A DNA stretch of 64,000 nt, taken from JAOPZW01 sp036555665. Its GTDB lineage: Bacteria; Actinomycetota; Thermoleophilia; Solirubrobacterales; Solirubrobacteraceae. Made by a program: the position numbers and the translations under genes. Below the pieces are notes generated by a model. It saw only the letters and a program-made list of their open reading frames with translations, was not told where the DNA came from and searched no databases. The DNA is taken from assembly GCA_036555665.1 (NCBI GenBank), contig DATBKW010000373.1, forward strand, positions 1 to 64,000, given 5' to 3'. Shown here one piece after another: positions 33,130 to 41,281 of the stretch (positions within the stretch are counted from its first letter, which is position 1; each line of letters begins with the position of its first letter).

Positions 33130-34014
33130 TTACGGACCGCTCGGCACACCGTGCTCGAGCGCGCCCTTCACAGCCGCGTCGACCGCGTTCAGCCGATAGA
33201 GCGCGAGCGCCTCGGGCGTGGCCGGCCGGCGGTCGCCGTGGTGCGTGAGCACGCAGTGGGCGAGGGCGAGGCGCCGTGGCTCGTCGAGCGGCGCGGCGCG
33301 TTCGTCGAGCATGCGCAGGCCGAGTTCGACGTGGCCGAGCAGGCGGCCCTCGTCGGTCAGCCCGATCTCGGCGCCGAGCGCGAATTCGCGCGTCTTGCCG
33401 AGGTCGTGAACGATCGCCGCGGTCAGCAGCAGGTCCTGGTCCAGACGCGGGTGCAGCGTGCACGTCTCGACCGCGAGGGTGGCGACGGCGACGGTGTGCT
33501 CGAGCAGCCCGCCGAGGTAGGCGTGGTGGCCGTTGCGCGTGCACGGCGTTCGCCGCAGCGCGGCGCGCACCTTCGGGTCGGCGAGGAGGTCGTCGACGAG
33601 CGCCTTGAAGGCGGGGTCGCGCAGCTCGCCGGCCAGGTGCTCGAGGAAGCCGTCGAGCTCGTCGAGGTCGCGGTAGGCGACCGGCAGGAACGCGGCCGGG
33701 TCGGCATCGTCGGCGCGCGCGATGGTGCGGAGGTCGAGCTGCAGCTCGTCGCGGAAGCGCTCGACGCGCCCGGCGATGCGCACGAGGTCGCCCTGCTCGA
33801 AGCGGCCGGCGTACAGGTCGGCGTCGCGGAAGACCCGCGCGGGGATCGCCCCGGTGCGGTCGCGCAACTCGAGCGCGAGGTAGGCGGTGCCCGTGCGCGC
33901 GATCAGGCGATCCTTGCGCGTGCAGGCGAAGACGCCGCTGACCTCGTCGCCCGCGCGCATCGTCGCGACTGCAATGGGCTGGGCCGGGACGGCGTGAAGC
34001 TCTGCAGAACGCAC
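33130..34014 (-). CDS. YhaM-like 3'-5' exoribonuclease (OB fold plus HD domain)
   Basis: 294 residues. OB-fold nucleic-acid domain (about 18-105: VSGVFACTRKDRLIARTGTAYLALELRDRTGAIPARVF and FEQGDLVRIAGRVERF). An HD domain follows, with HHAYLGGLLEHTVAVA, then the metal-ligand pair in AAIVHDLGKTREF, and HCVLTHHGDRRPATPEALALYRLNAVDA. YhaM trims RNA and single-stranded DNA from the 3' end using divalent metal. GTG 34014 is used; ATG 33960 (MRAGDEVSG) is a good alternative that still keeps the OB fold. Divergent from PAC2. Confidence 0.82.
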   Translation of the reverse strand: MRSAELHAVPAQPIAVATMRAGDEVSGVFACTRKDRLIARTGTAYLALELRDRTGAIPARVFRDADLYAGRFEQGDLVRIAGRVERFRDELQLDLRTIARADDADPAAFLPVAYRDLDELDGFLEHLAGELRDPAFKALVDDLLADPKVRAALRRTPCTRNGHHAYLGGLLEHTVAVATLAVETCTLHPRLDQDLLLTAAIVHDLGKTREFALGAEIGLTDEGRLLGHVELGLRMLDERAAPLDEPRRLALAHCVLTHHGDRRPATPEALALYRLNAVDAAVKGALEHGVPSGP

Positions 34015-34039
34015 GAACCCATGATGTACCGTGGAGCGG

Positions 34040-34921
34040 ATGCAGCCCCTCATCTGGGAGCATCGCCCGGACGGTTTGCGGGCGCCGGCGCTCGTTTGTG
34101 CGTTCACCGGCTGGAACGACGCCGGAGACGCCGCATCGGCCGCGCTGCAGTTCCTCGGCTCGTCATTGGCAGCCACCCGCTTCGCGCGCATCGACCCGGA
34201 GGACTTCTACGACTTCCAGGCCACGCGGCCGAAGATCAAGCTCGTCGAGGGGCGCACCCGGCAGATCGAGTGGCCCGAGGTCGAGATCTACGAGGCGCGC
34301 ATCCCGCGAGCTCCGCGCGATCTGGTCTTGCTGCAGGGCGCCGAGCCATCGATGCGCTGGCGCAGCTTCTGCCGGTTGATCGTCGACCTCGCCGAGGCGA
34401 TGGGGACGCAGATGGTCGTCACCCTCGGCGCGCTCCTGGCCGACGTGCCGCACTCGCGGCCGGTGCCGATCACGGGCCTGTCCTCGGACGAGGGGCTCGT
34501 CCAGCGCGTCGGGCTGTCGCCGTCCTCCTACGAGGGCCCGACGGGGATCGTCGGCGCGCTGCACGCCGCCTGCCAGGAGGCCGGCATCCCGACCGCGTCG
34601 CTGTGGGCCTCGGTGCCCCACTACGTGGCCGCCGCCCCCAACCCGAAGGCCGCTCTGGCGCTGGTGCGCAAGCTCGAGGGCCTGATCGGCGTGTCGGTCG
34701 ACGCCGGCGAGCTCGAGAGCGCCGCGGCCGACTACGAGCGCCAGGTCTCGCTGGCGGTCCAGAGCGACCCCGACGTGCAGGCCTTCGTCGAGCGGCTGGA
34801 GCAGGCCGCCGAGGAGGAGGAGCCGGACATGAGTCCGCAAGATCTGCCGAGCGGCGACTCGATCGCGCGCGACTTTCAGCGGTTCCTGCGGCAGCGGGGG
34901 CCCGACGCGCCGGGGCCTTGA
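34040..34921 (+). CDS. PAC2 family protein
   Basis: 293 residues with the PAC2 fold shared with archaeal/eukaryotic proteasome assembly chaperones and common in actinobacteria: LVCAFTGWNDAGDAASAALQFL at the N-terminus, DFYDFQATRPKIKL, VVTLGALLADVPHSRPVPITG, TGIVGALHAACQEAGIPTASLWASVPHYVAAAPNPKAALAL. The C-terminal 60 residues are acidic and helical. Role in actinobacteria is not settled; proteasome link is inference from family. ATG 34040 has GGAG 4 bases before it; GTG 34031 is possible. Confidence 0.85.
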   Translation: MQPLIWEHRPDGLRAPALVCAFTGWNDAGDAASAALQFLGSSLAATRFARIDPEDFYDFQATRPKIKLVEGRTRQIEWPEVEIYEARIPRAPRDLVLLQGAEPSMRWRSFCRLIVDLAEAMGTQMVVTLGALLADVPHSRPVPITGLSSDEGLVQRVGLSPSSYEGPTGIVGALHAACQEAGIPTASLWASVPHYVAAAPNPKAALALVRKLEGLIGVSVDAGELESAAADYERQVSLAVQSDPDVQAFVERLEQAAEEEEPDMSPQDLPSGDSIARDFQRFLRQRGPDAPGP

Positions 34922-35068
34922 CGCTGGTCGTCCGCGTGGCGTTGCCGGCGCCGCGCGGCCTTTCTTGGCATTGAGGGAGTGAAGTCCACCGGTGGTGTGG
35001 GGCGTGCGCGGAGCGGCAAGCGCGGCGCGGACGACCGCGCGGCACCGGACGGACGGCCGGCGGGGCAG

Positions 35069-35554
35069 CTAAGCCGGGTCGGCGCCGAACACGCCGGGGC
35101 CGCGGCGCTGCTCGTAGATCAGCGAGGTCTCCGCGTGCGACACGGCAGGGTCGGATGCGAGGTGCTCGACGACGAACTCGCGCAGGTCGTGGGCGTCGGC
35201 GGCCGCGACCCAGAGCAGGTAGTCGGTCTGGCCGGTGACGTGGAAGATCGACAGCACGCCGGGGAGGGCGCGGACGTGCTCTGTGAACGACTCGATCTGC
35301 TCGCGCGAGTGCACGGACAGGCGGATCGCCACGAGCGCCTGCAGCGGGCGCCCGAGCGCGGCGAGGTCGACCTCCGCATGAAAGCCGCGGATCACGCCCC
35401 GGGCGCGCAGCGCGCGGACGCGCGCGAGCGCGGTCGAGGGGGCGACGCCGACGGCGGCCGCCAGGCGGGCGTTGGAGATGCGCGCATCGGCCGCGAGCAG
35501 TTCGAGCAGACGGCGGTCGATCGCGTCCAGGTCATCGTTCGGCACGGGCCCCAT
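35069..35554 (-). CDS. Lrp/AsnC family transcriptional regulator
   Basis: 161 residues: N-terminal HTH (LDAIDRRLLELLAADARISNARLAAAVGVAPSTALARVRALRARGVIRGF) and C-terminal RAM ligand-binding domain (QALVAIRLSVHSREQIESFTEHVRALPGVLSIFHVTGQTDYLLWVAAAD). Lrp proteins sense amino acids and bind short palindromes. It is transcribed away from the cystathionine beta-synthase gene across 99 bases that contain CGAAG-GAT-CTTCG, so control of sulfur amino acid flux is likely (inference). The 147-base gap to PAC2 holds only a 10-base palindrome (34986-34995). Confidence 0.9.
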   Translation of the reverse strand: MGPVPNDDLDAIDRRLLELLAADARISNARLAAAVGVAPSTALARVRALRARGVIRGFHAEVDLAALGRPLQALVAIRLSVHSREQIESFTEHVRALPGVLSIFHVTGQTDYLLWVAAADAHDLREFVVEHLASDPAVSHAETSLIYEQRRGPGVFGADPA

Positions 35555-35599
35555 TCTTGCACGCCGATCCGAACAAACAGCGGTGAACCAAGCAGACAG

Positions 35600-35612
35600 C
35601 GAAGGATCTTCG
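35600..35612. promoter_or_regulatory. candidate Lrp operator
   Basis: Perfect 5-bp arms CGAAG and CTTCG around GAT, 13 bases overall, the size of Lrp/AsnC sites. It is placed between the divergent Lrp and cystathionine beta-synthase genes, 42 bases before the latter. Confidence 0.4.
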
Positions 35613-35653
35613 ACCATCGCATCAGATGACCGCACAGATGCCACACTGTCTCG

Positions 35654-37045
35654 ATGAGCGCCACCACCGCCGGGCCCACCGTCGACATCAGGGACTCGAT
35701 CCTCGACGCCATCGGCACCACGCCGCTCGTCCGGCTGTCGCGCCTGGCGGCGGGGCTGACGCCGCAGATCGTGGCCAAGGTCGAGGCGCTCAACCCCGGC
35801 GGATCGATCAAGGACCGCGTCGCGATCGCGCTCATCGAGGCGGCCGAGCGCGACGGCAAGCTCAAGCCGGGCGGCACGATCGTCGAGCCGACGTCGGGCA
35901 ACACCGGCACCGGCCTGGCCATCGCCGCGCGCCTGAAGGGTTATCGAGTCATCGCGGTCATGCCGGACAAGATGTCCAAGGAGAAGATCGACCTCCTGCG
36001 CGCCTACGGCGCCGAGGTCGTGGTGGCGCCGACCGCGGTGCCGCCCGAGTCGCCGGAGTCCTACTACCGCGTCGCCGATCGGCTGGCCGAGGAGATCCCC
36101 GGCGCCTTCCAGCCCAACCAGTACCTCAACCCGGCCAACCCGCAGGCCCACTACCGCTCGACCGGTCCCGAGCTGTGGGAGCAGACCGGCGGGCGGATCA
36201 CGCACCTCGTTGCGGGCGTCGGCACGGGCGGGACGATCAGCGGCACGGGGCGCTACCTCAAGGAGCGCAACCCGGACATCGAGGTCATCGGCGCGGACCC
36301 CTACGGCTCGATCTATTCGAGCCCCGAGGTCAAGCCCTATCTCGTCGAGGGCGTCGGCGAGGACTTCTGGCCGCAGACCTTCGACCCGTCCATCGTCGAC
36401 CGCTACGTGACGGTCTCCGACCGCGACGCCTTTCTGACCACCCGCCGACTGGCGATGACCGAGGGCATCCTCGCGGGCGGCTCCGGCGGCCTGGCCGTGC
36501 ACGCAGCGCTCGAGGTGGCGCAGGGCACCGACGACCCCGGCGCGCTGATCGTCGTGATCCTCCCCGACGGCGGGCGCTCGTACCTGTCGAAGATCTACAA
36601 CGACGCGTGGATGACCCAGCACGGCTTCCTCGAGCGCTCGACCGATCAGACGGTCGGCGACGTCCTGCGCGCCAAGCAGCAGGCCGGCGAGATCCCGCCG
36701 CTCGTGACCATCGAGACCCACCAGAAGGTCCGCGACGCCGTCGCGCTGCTGCACGAGCACCGCGTCTCGCAGCTGCCGGTGGTCAGCGCGAACGACCCCT
36801 CGAGCGTCGTCGGCTCGATCGGCGAGCGCGGCCTGCTCAAGCACGCCGTCGAGGACCCCGCGCTGCTCAACGCCGATATCGTCGACGTCATGGAGGCCCC
36901 CTTCCCGGCCGTCTCATCCGGCGACCCGGTGCGCGAGGCCGTCGAGCTGCTCGTCGGCGACCGCCAGGCGCTGATGGTCACCGACGCCGGCCGCGCGACC
37001 GGCATCCTCACCCGCGCCGATCTGCTCGAGGCGCTGGCGCGGTGA
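35654..37045 (+). CDS. cbs: cystathionine beta-synthase
   Basis: 463 residues. Makes cystathionine from serine and homocysteine (or cysteine from O-acetylserine in some members). PLP lysine K53 in NPGGSIKDR, phosphate loop VGTGGTISG, TSGNTGTGLA near the N-terminus. After residue 335 come two CBS domains (IETHQKVRDAVALLHEHRVSQLPVV and SSGDPVREAVELLVGDRQALMVTD), absent from ordinary cysteine synthases, which identifies the enzyme. No heme-binding N-terminal extension. The stop overlaps the next gene as GTGA, forming a reverse-transsulfuration operon. Confidence 0.92.
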   Translation: MSATTAGPTVDIRDSILDAIGTTPLVRLSRLAAGLTPQIVAKVEALNPGGSIKDRVAIALIEAAERDGKLKPGGTIVEPTSGNTGTGLAIAARLKGYRVIAVMPDKMSKEKIDLLRAYGAEVVVAPTAVPPESPESYYRVADRLAEEIPGAFQPNQYLNPANPQAHYRSTGPELWEQTGGRITHLVAGVGTGGTISGTGRYLKERNPDIEVIGADPYGSIYSSPEVKPYLVEGVGEDFWPQTFDPSIVDRYVTVSDRDAFLTTRRLAMTEGILAGGSGGLAVHAALEVAQGTDDPGALIVVILPDGGRSYLSKIYNDAWMTQHGFLERSTDQTVGDVLRAKQQAGEIPPLVTIETHQKVRDAVALLHEHRVSQLPVVSANDPSSVVGSIGERGLLKHAVEDPALLNADIVDVMEAPFPAVSSGDPVREAVELLVGDRQALMVTDAGRATGILTRADLLEALAR

Positions 37046-38163
37046 GCGAGGACACGTCGCACGACCACTTCGCCACCCGCGCGGTCCACGCCGGCCTCGA
37101 GCCCGACCCCGGCTACGGCGCGGTCATCCCGCCGATCCATCAGACCTCGACCTTCGTGCAGCGAGCCGTCGGCGAGGTCGTCGAGGACTACGACTACTCG
37201 CGCGGGGCCAACCCGACGCGGTCGGCGCTCGAGCGCGCGCTCGGCGAGCTCGAGGGCGGCCTCGCCAGCGCCTTCTCCTCGGGCATGGCCGCCACCCACG
37301 CGCTCGTCACCGCCGCCTGCGACGCGGGCGACCACGTCGTCATCCCCGACGACCTCTACGGCGGGACCTATCGCCTGTTCGACAAGGTCCTCTCGCGGTG
37401 GGGCCTGAACTACACGATGGTCGACCAGACCGACCTCGACGCCCTCGCCGCCGCGGTCACCGACGACACCCGCCTGATCTGGGTCGAGACGCCGACGAAC
37501 CCGACGCTCAACGTGGTCGACGTCCCCGGTGTCGTCGCGCGCAGGCGCAACGCGCTGGTCGCCGTCGACAACACCTTCGCCACGCCGGTCAATCAGCGTC
37601 CGCTCGAGGACGGCGCCGACGCCGTCGTGCACTCGACGACCAAGTACCTCGGCGGGCACTCCGACGTCATCGGCGGCGCCGTCATCGTCCGCGACGCCGA
37701 GCTGCACGAGCAGGTGCGCTTCATCCAGAAGGCGATCGGCGCCGTGCCCGGACCCTTCGACGCCTTTCTCGTGCACCGCGGCCTGCGCACGCTCGCCGTC
37801 CGCATGCGCGCCCACGCTGAGAGCGCCCGTGCCGTCGCCGAGTGGCTGCGCACCGCCGACGGCGCCACCGACGTGCGCTGGCCGGGCTACAGCGGCATGG
37901 TCTCCTTCCGCCACCCGGATGCGGTGGCCATCGCCGAGGCCACGCGCCTGTTCATGCTCGCCGAGTCGCTGGGCGGCGTCGAGTCGCTCATCGAGGTGCC
38001 CCAGGCGATGACCCATCAGTCGGTCGAGGGCTCCGCCGCCGCGGTGCCGGCCGACCTCATCCGCCTGAGCTGCGGCATCGAGGCTCCCGAGGACCTCGTG
38101 GCCGACCTCGCGCAGGCGTTCGCGCGGATCGCGCAGCGCCCCGAGGCCTTGCGGCCGGTGTGA
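37042..38163 (+). CDS. Cys/Met-metabolism PLP enzyme (cystathionine gamma-lyase or gamma-synthase)
   Basis: 373 residues, fold type I. N-terminus FATRAVHAGLEPDPGYGAVIPPIHQTSTF, YDYSRGANPTRSALERALGELEGG, PLP lysine K201 in HSTTKYLGGHSD, and a C-terminal domain ending DLIRLSCGIEAPEDLVADL, all standard. Lyase and gamma-synthase cannot be separated reliably by eye. Coupling to cystathionine beta-synthase favours the lyase, giving homocysteine to cysteine conversion. GTG 37042 overlaps the upstream stop. Confidence 0.9.
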   Translation: MSEDTSHDHFATRAVHAGLEPDPGYGAVIPPIHQTSTFVQRAVGEVVEDYDYSRGANPTRSALERALGELEGGLASAFSSGMAATHALVTAACDAGDHVVIPDDLYGGTYRLFDKVLSRWGLNYTMVDQTDLDALAAAVTDDTRLIWVETPTNPTLNVVDVPGVVARRRNALVAVDNTFATPVNQRPLEDGADAVVHSTTKYLGGHSDVIGGAVIVRDAELHEQVRFIQKAIGAVPGPFDAFLVHRGLRTLAVRMRAHAESARAVAEWLRTADGATDVRWPGYSGMVSFRHPDAVAIAEATRLFMLAESLGGVESLIEVPQAMTHQSVEGSAAAVPADLIRLSCGIEAPEDLVADLAQAFARIAQRPEALRPV

Positions 38164-38209
38164 CGCACGCCACGGGAAACGAAACGGCGCCGCATGCGTC
38201 CTCCGCCCC

Positions 38210-39031
38210 ATGGCCACTCATGCGTATGCACTTGAAAACCCCCTCGACCACGAGCGCCTGGTCATCCAGGCGAAGGCACTCGATCGCATCGCCGAGCGCT
38301 ACATGCGCGAGGCCGGGTTCGCGCCGGGGATGCGCGTCCTCGACCTCGGAAGCGGAATGGGCGACTCGGCGCTGCTGGCGGCGCGCCTGACCGCACCGGA
38401 CGGCCGCGTCGTCGCGGTCGAGCGCTCGGCGGAGACCGCGGCCGCCGCGCGCGCACGGCTCGAATCGCTGGGCGCCACCGCGGTCGACTACGTGCAAGCC
38501 GACGTCACCGACCTTCCGCCGCTCGAGAGCCAGTTCGACGCCGTCATCACCCGCCTGCTGATCATGCACGTGGCCGATCCGGTCGCCGTGTTGCGCGACG
38601 CGGCCGCCCTGGTCCGTCCCGGCGGCATCATCCTCTCGATGGAGTACGACCTCGCCTGGCTCCCGTGCCACCCGCCGTCCCCGACCTGGGATCGCGCCGT
38701 CGAGATCCTCGTCGAGACCATGAGGCGCGCCGGCATCCACACGCGCATGGGGCTCGAGCTGCGCAGCGCGTTTGTCGCTGCCGGTCTCGGCGAGCCCACC
38801 ATGCGCAGCGAGCAGGACGTCGGCGGCAGCGCCGACTGGACCGGCTACGACAACCTGGCGCTGGTCCTCCGCTCGCTGCTGCCGGTGATCGAGGCGACGG
38901 GCAGCGCCGATCCCGACGAGCTCGACGTCGACACGCTCGCCGATCGGTTCCGCGAGGAGGTCGCCGACCGGGGCAGCATGGCGGCCATGCCGCCGCTCGT
39001 CGGCGCGTGGGCACGCGTGGTCAGCGAGTAG
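38210..39031 (+). CDS. class I SAM-dependent methyltransferase
   Basis: 273 residues. SAM motif I is VLDLGSGMGDSALLAARL (about 45-62), motif II VVAVERSAETAAAAR, then YVQADVTDLPPLESQFDAVITRLLIMHVADPVAVLRDAAALVRPGG, typical of UbiE/small-molecule methyltransferases. The acceptor is unknown. Starts 46 bases after the transsulfuration pair, so it may share their message, which would link it to SAM and homocysteine turnover. The end overlaps the convergent permease by 11 bases. Confidence 0.82.
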   Translation: MATHAYALENPLDHERLVIQAKALDRIAERYMREAGFAPGMRVLDLGSGMGDSALLAARLTAPDGRVVAVERSAETAAAARARLESLGATAVDYVQADVTDLPPLESQFDAVITRLLIMHVADPVAVLRDAAALVRPGGIILSMEYDLAWLPCHPPSPTWDRAVEILVETMRRAGIHTRMGLELRSAFVAAGLGEPTMRSEQDVGGSADWTGYDNLALVLRSLLPVIEATGSADPDELDVDTLADRFREEVADRGSMAAMPPLVGAWARVVSE

Positions 39032-40580
39032 TGCTCGCCAGCACGGCTCCGAGCACAACCGGGGCGCACGCCGCGATCGCGAGCGCCAGCGGCAGTCCGT
39101 TGGCCAGCGCGCGCGCCTGCGCGACGATGACCAGCGGCAGCGCTCCGAGCACGGCCGCCGCGGCCGGCCAGCGCACCAGCCACGCGATCACGGTGCCGCC
39201 ACCGCCGGTCGGATCGCCGGCCGCGCCCGCGGCGAGCACGCTGATCGGCACGCGCCCGCCGCGGCGTGACGACAGCGCCGCGCACGCGACGACCGTCGGA
39301 ACGACGAGGACCGCGAGGACCGCGAGCGCGCCGCCGTGCTCCGGCAGATCGCCGGCCGCCGCCACCCCCGCGGCCGCCAAGGCGACCGCGACGGCCACGA
39401 TCGCGATCGGCACGGCGAGATGCGCGAGCAGGATGCGGCCGAACGGGCGCCGCAGCAGGATCTGCGACGTGCTCGGATGGTCGACCTCCAGCCGCAGCGG
39501 CTCGAGCACGATGCCCGCGGCAACGTAGATCCCCAGGGCCGCGATCGGCTCCGCGGCCGGATGCGGCGCCGCGGCCACGGCCAGCGCGCCGGCGGCCACT
39601 GCGAGCACGATGGCGCCGAGCGTCCGCGCCGGCGCGCGCAGGCTCGCGCACGCGTCGCGCCACGCGATGGCCAGCGCGGCGCGCCGCGGCGGTCGCAGCC
39701 GACCGCCGGCGCGCACACGGCCGGGTCCGCCCGCCCGCGCCAGCGCCAGCCGCGCCGTGCGCGCATCCCAGTTCCAGGCCGAAGCGCGTGCGCCCGCGTG
39801 CGCCTCGGCGCGCACGACATGGCGCTCGGTCGGGCACGTTCCGAAGCGCCGCGCCGCGCTCAGCAGCGCGAGCGCGGTGACGACCGCCAAGGTGATCAAC
39901 GCGCCGCCCGCAGCCGCCGTCGAGCCCGCCTCCGGCTGCAGCGCCCAGCCCCACGGCCCCGACCACAGCACCGCCGTCTGCGCCCCGGACCGGGCGGCGA
40001 CCACAAGGCCCGCGCCCACCACGACCGACAGCGGCAGCGCGACCGCCGCCGCGCGCGACGCGCGCGCCGAGCACTCCACGTGCCCGGCCAGCGCCACCGC
40101 GAGCACGCCGACCAGCGCGAGCCCCAGCCCCAGCCCCACGACCTCGAACGCCTCGACGCCGCGCCCGCGTCCGCCGAGCCCGACCAGCGTCACCGCCGCG
40201 ACGAGCGCTCCGCCACACGCGCCCCACGCCACGGCACGCGCCAGCGGCCGCGACGCCAGCGCGCGGCGCGACAGCGGCGCGCCGAGCAGGAAGCCGACGT
40301 CGGGTTCGGCGAAGACGACCGGGCCCTGCCAGCTCCCCCAGCGCGCCACGACGGCCAGCGCGACCAGCACGATCGCCGGTCCCCACTCCGCGACCGTGTC
40401 CGGCGTGATCCACCGCGAGAGCGCGGCGCTCGCGGTCCCGTAGAGCAGCGCGCCGAGAATGGCCGTGGAGATCGCGACCGTGTAGAGGGTGTCCAGCCGC
40501 GCGCCGAGCGTCGGCCCCGGGCGCTTGACGTGCCACCACGCGCGCACGGTGGCGACCTGGGCGCTCACGCGATCTCCCAT
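39021..40580 (-). CDS. ABC-2-like membrane permease, Ala-rich
   Basis: 519 residues with about twelve hydrophobic segments and very high Ala/Val content. It has no soluble domain apart from a basic middle loop (about 255-310). Together with the ATPase at 40565 (16-base overlap) it makes a probable ABC exporter; AEPDVGFLLGAPLSRRAL resembles loops in other actinobacterial ABC permeases. Substrate unknown. Confidence 0.7.
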   Translation of the reverse strand: MGDRVSAQVATVRAWWHVKRPGPTLGARLDTLYTVAISTAILGALLYGTASAALSRWITPDTVAEWGPAIVLVALAVVARWGSWQGPVVFAEPDVGFLLGAPLSRRALASRPLARAVAWGACGGALVAAVTLVGLGGRGRGVEAFEVVGLGLGLALVGVLAVALAGHVECSARASRAAAVALPLSVVVGAGLVVAARSGAQTAVLWSGPWGWALQPEAGSTAAAGGALITLAVVTALALLSAARRFGTCPTERHVVRAEAHAGARASAWNWDARTARLALARAGGPGRVRAGGRLRPPRRAALAIAWRDACASLRAPARTLGAIVLAVAAGALAVAAAPHPAAEPIAALGIYVAAGIVLEPLRLEVDHPSTSQILLRRPFGRILLAHLAVPIAIVAVAVALAAAGVAAAGDLPEHGGALAVLAVLVVPTVVACAALSSRRGGRVPISVLAAGAAGDPTGGGGTVIAWLVRWPAAAAVLGALPLVIVAQARALANGLPLALAIAACAPVVLGAVLASTTR

Positions 40581-41281
40581 CCGGCAGCTGCGGCGCGCTC
40601 GGCCACCTCGCGATATCTGCCGGTATCCACCACCTCGCCCTCCGCGAGCAGCACCCCGCGGTCGGCCAGCCCGTCGGCGAAGCCGAGCTGGTGCGTGGTC
40701 AGCAGCACGGCACAGCCGGCCGCCTTGCGCTCGGCGAGGATCGCGTGCAGCAGCGCCTGCGACGGCGGGTCGAGGCCGACGACCGGCTCGTCGAGCAGCA
40801 GCAGCGCGGCCGGGCGGATGAGCGCGCAGGCGAGCTGCGTCTTCTGGCGCATGCCGCGCGACAGCTCGGCCGGGTGGAAGTCGGCGCGCGCGGCCAGCCC
40901 GAGGCGATCGAGTAGGTCATCGATGCGGCCGTCGCTCTCCGATCCGGCCAGGCCGTGGGCGACGGTCACGAGCTCGAGGTGCTCGCGGACCGTCAGGTCC
41001 TCGTAGAGCAGCGGGTTGTCGGGCACAAGCGCCAGGCGCTCGCGCGCGTGCTCGGCGTCGGGCTCGCGGTGCGGGTCGAAGCCCTCGATGCGCACCTGCC
41101 CCGCCGTCGGCTCGATCAGGCCGGCCAGCGTGCGCACCGCCGTCGACTTGCCGCTGCCGTTGGCGCCGACCAGCGCGACGCATTGCCCCGGCACGATCGT
41201 CAGCGAGAAATCGCGCAACGCCGCGAGCCGGCCGTAGGAGTGGCCGACCTCCAGCGCCTCCAGCGGCGGCGGGTCGTTCAC
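40565..41281 (-). CDS. ABC transporter ATP-binding protein
   Basis: 238 residues with Walker A GANGSGKST (about residues 38-46), signature-like LSRGMRQK, Walker B LLLLDEPVVGLD, and the switch His in TTHQLGF. The signature Gly pattern (LSRGM) matches ABC-2 type exporters such as CcmA/NatA-like proteins. GTG 41281 overlaps the helicase stop as GTGA, so translation is coupled; a longer in-frame start would lie inside the helicase gene. Confidence 0.88.
   Translation of the reverse strand: MNDPPPLEALEVGHSYGRLAALRDFSLTIVPGQCVALVGANGSGKSTAVRTLAGLIEPTAGQVRIEGFDPHREPDAEHARERLALVPDNPLLYEDLTVREHLELVTVAHGLAGSESDGRIDDLLDRLGLAARADFHPAELSRGMRQKTQLACALIRPAALLLLDEPVVGLDPPSQALLHAILAERKAAGCAVLLTTHQLGFADGLADRGVLLAEGEVVDTGRYREVAERAAAAGWEIA

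Noticed and set aside
34979..35068. Small forward gene in the gap between PAC2 and Lrp
   Set aside because: Frame opens with GTG after GAGGGA but runs without a stop into the reverse Lrp gene and has no conserved features.
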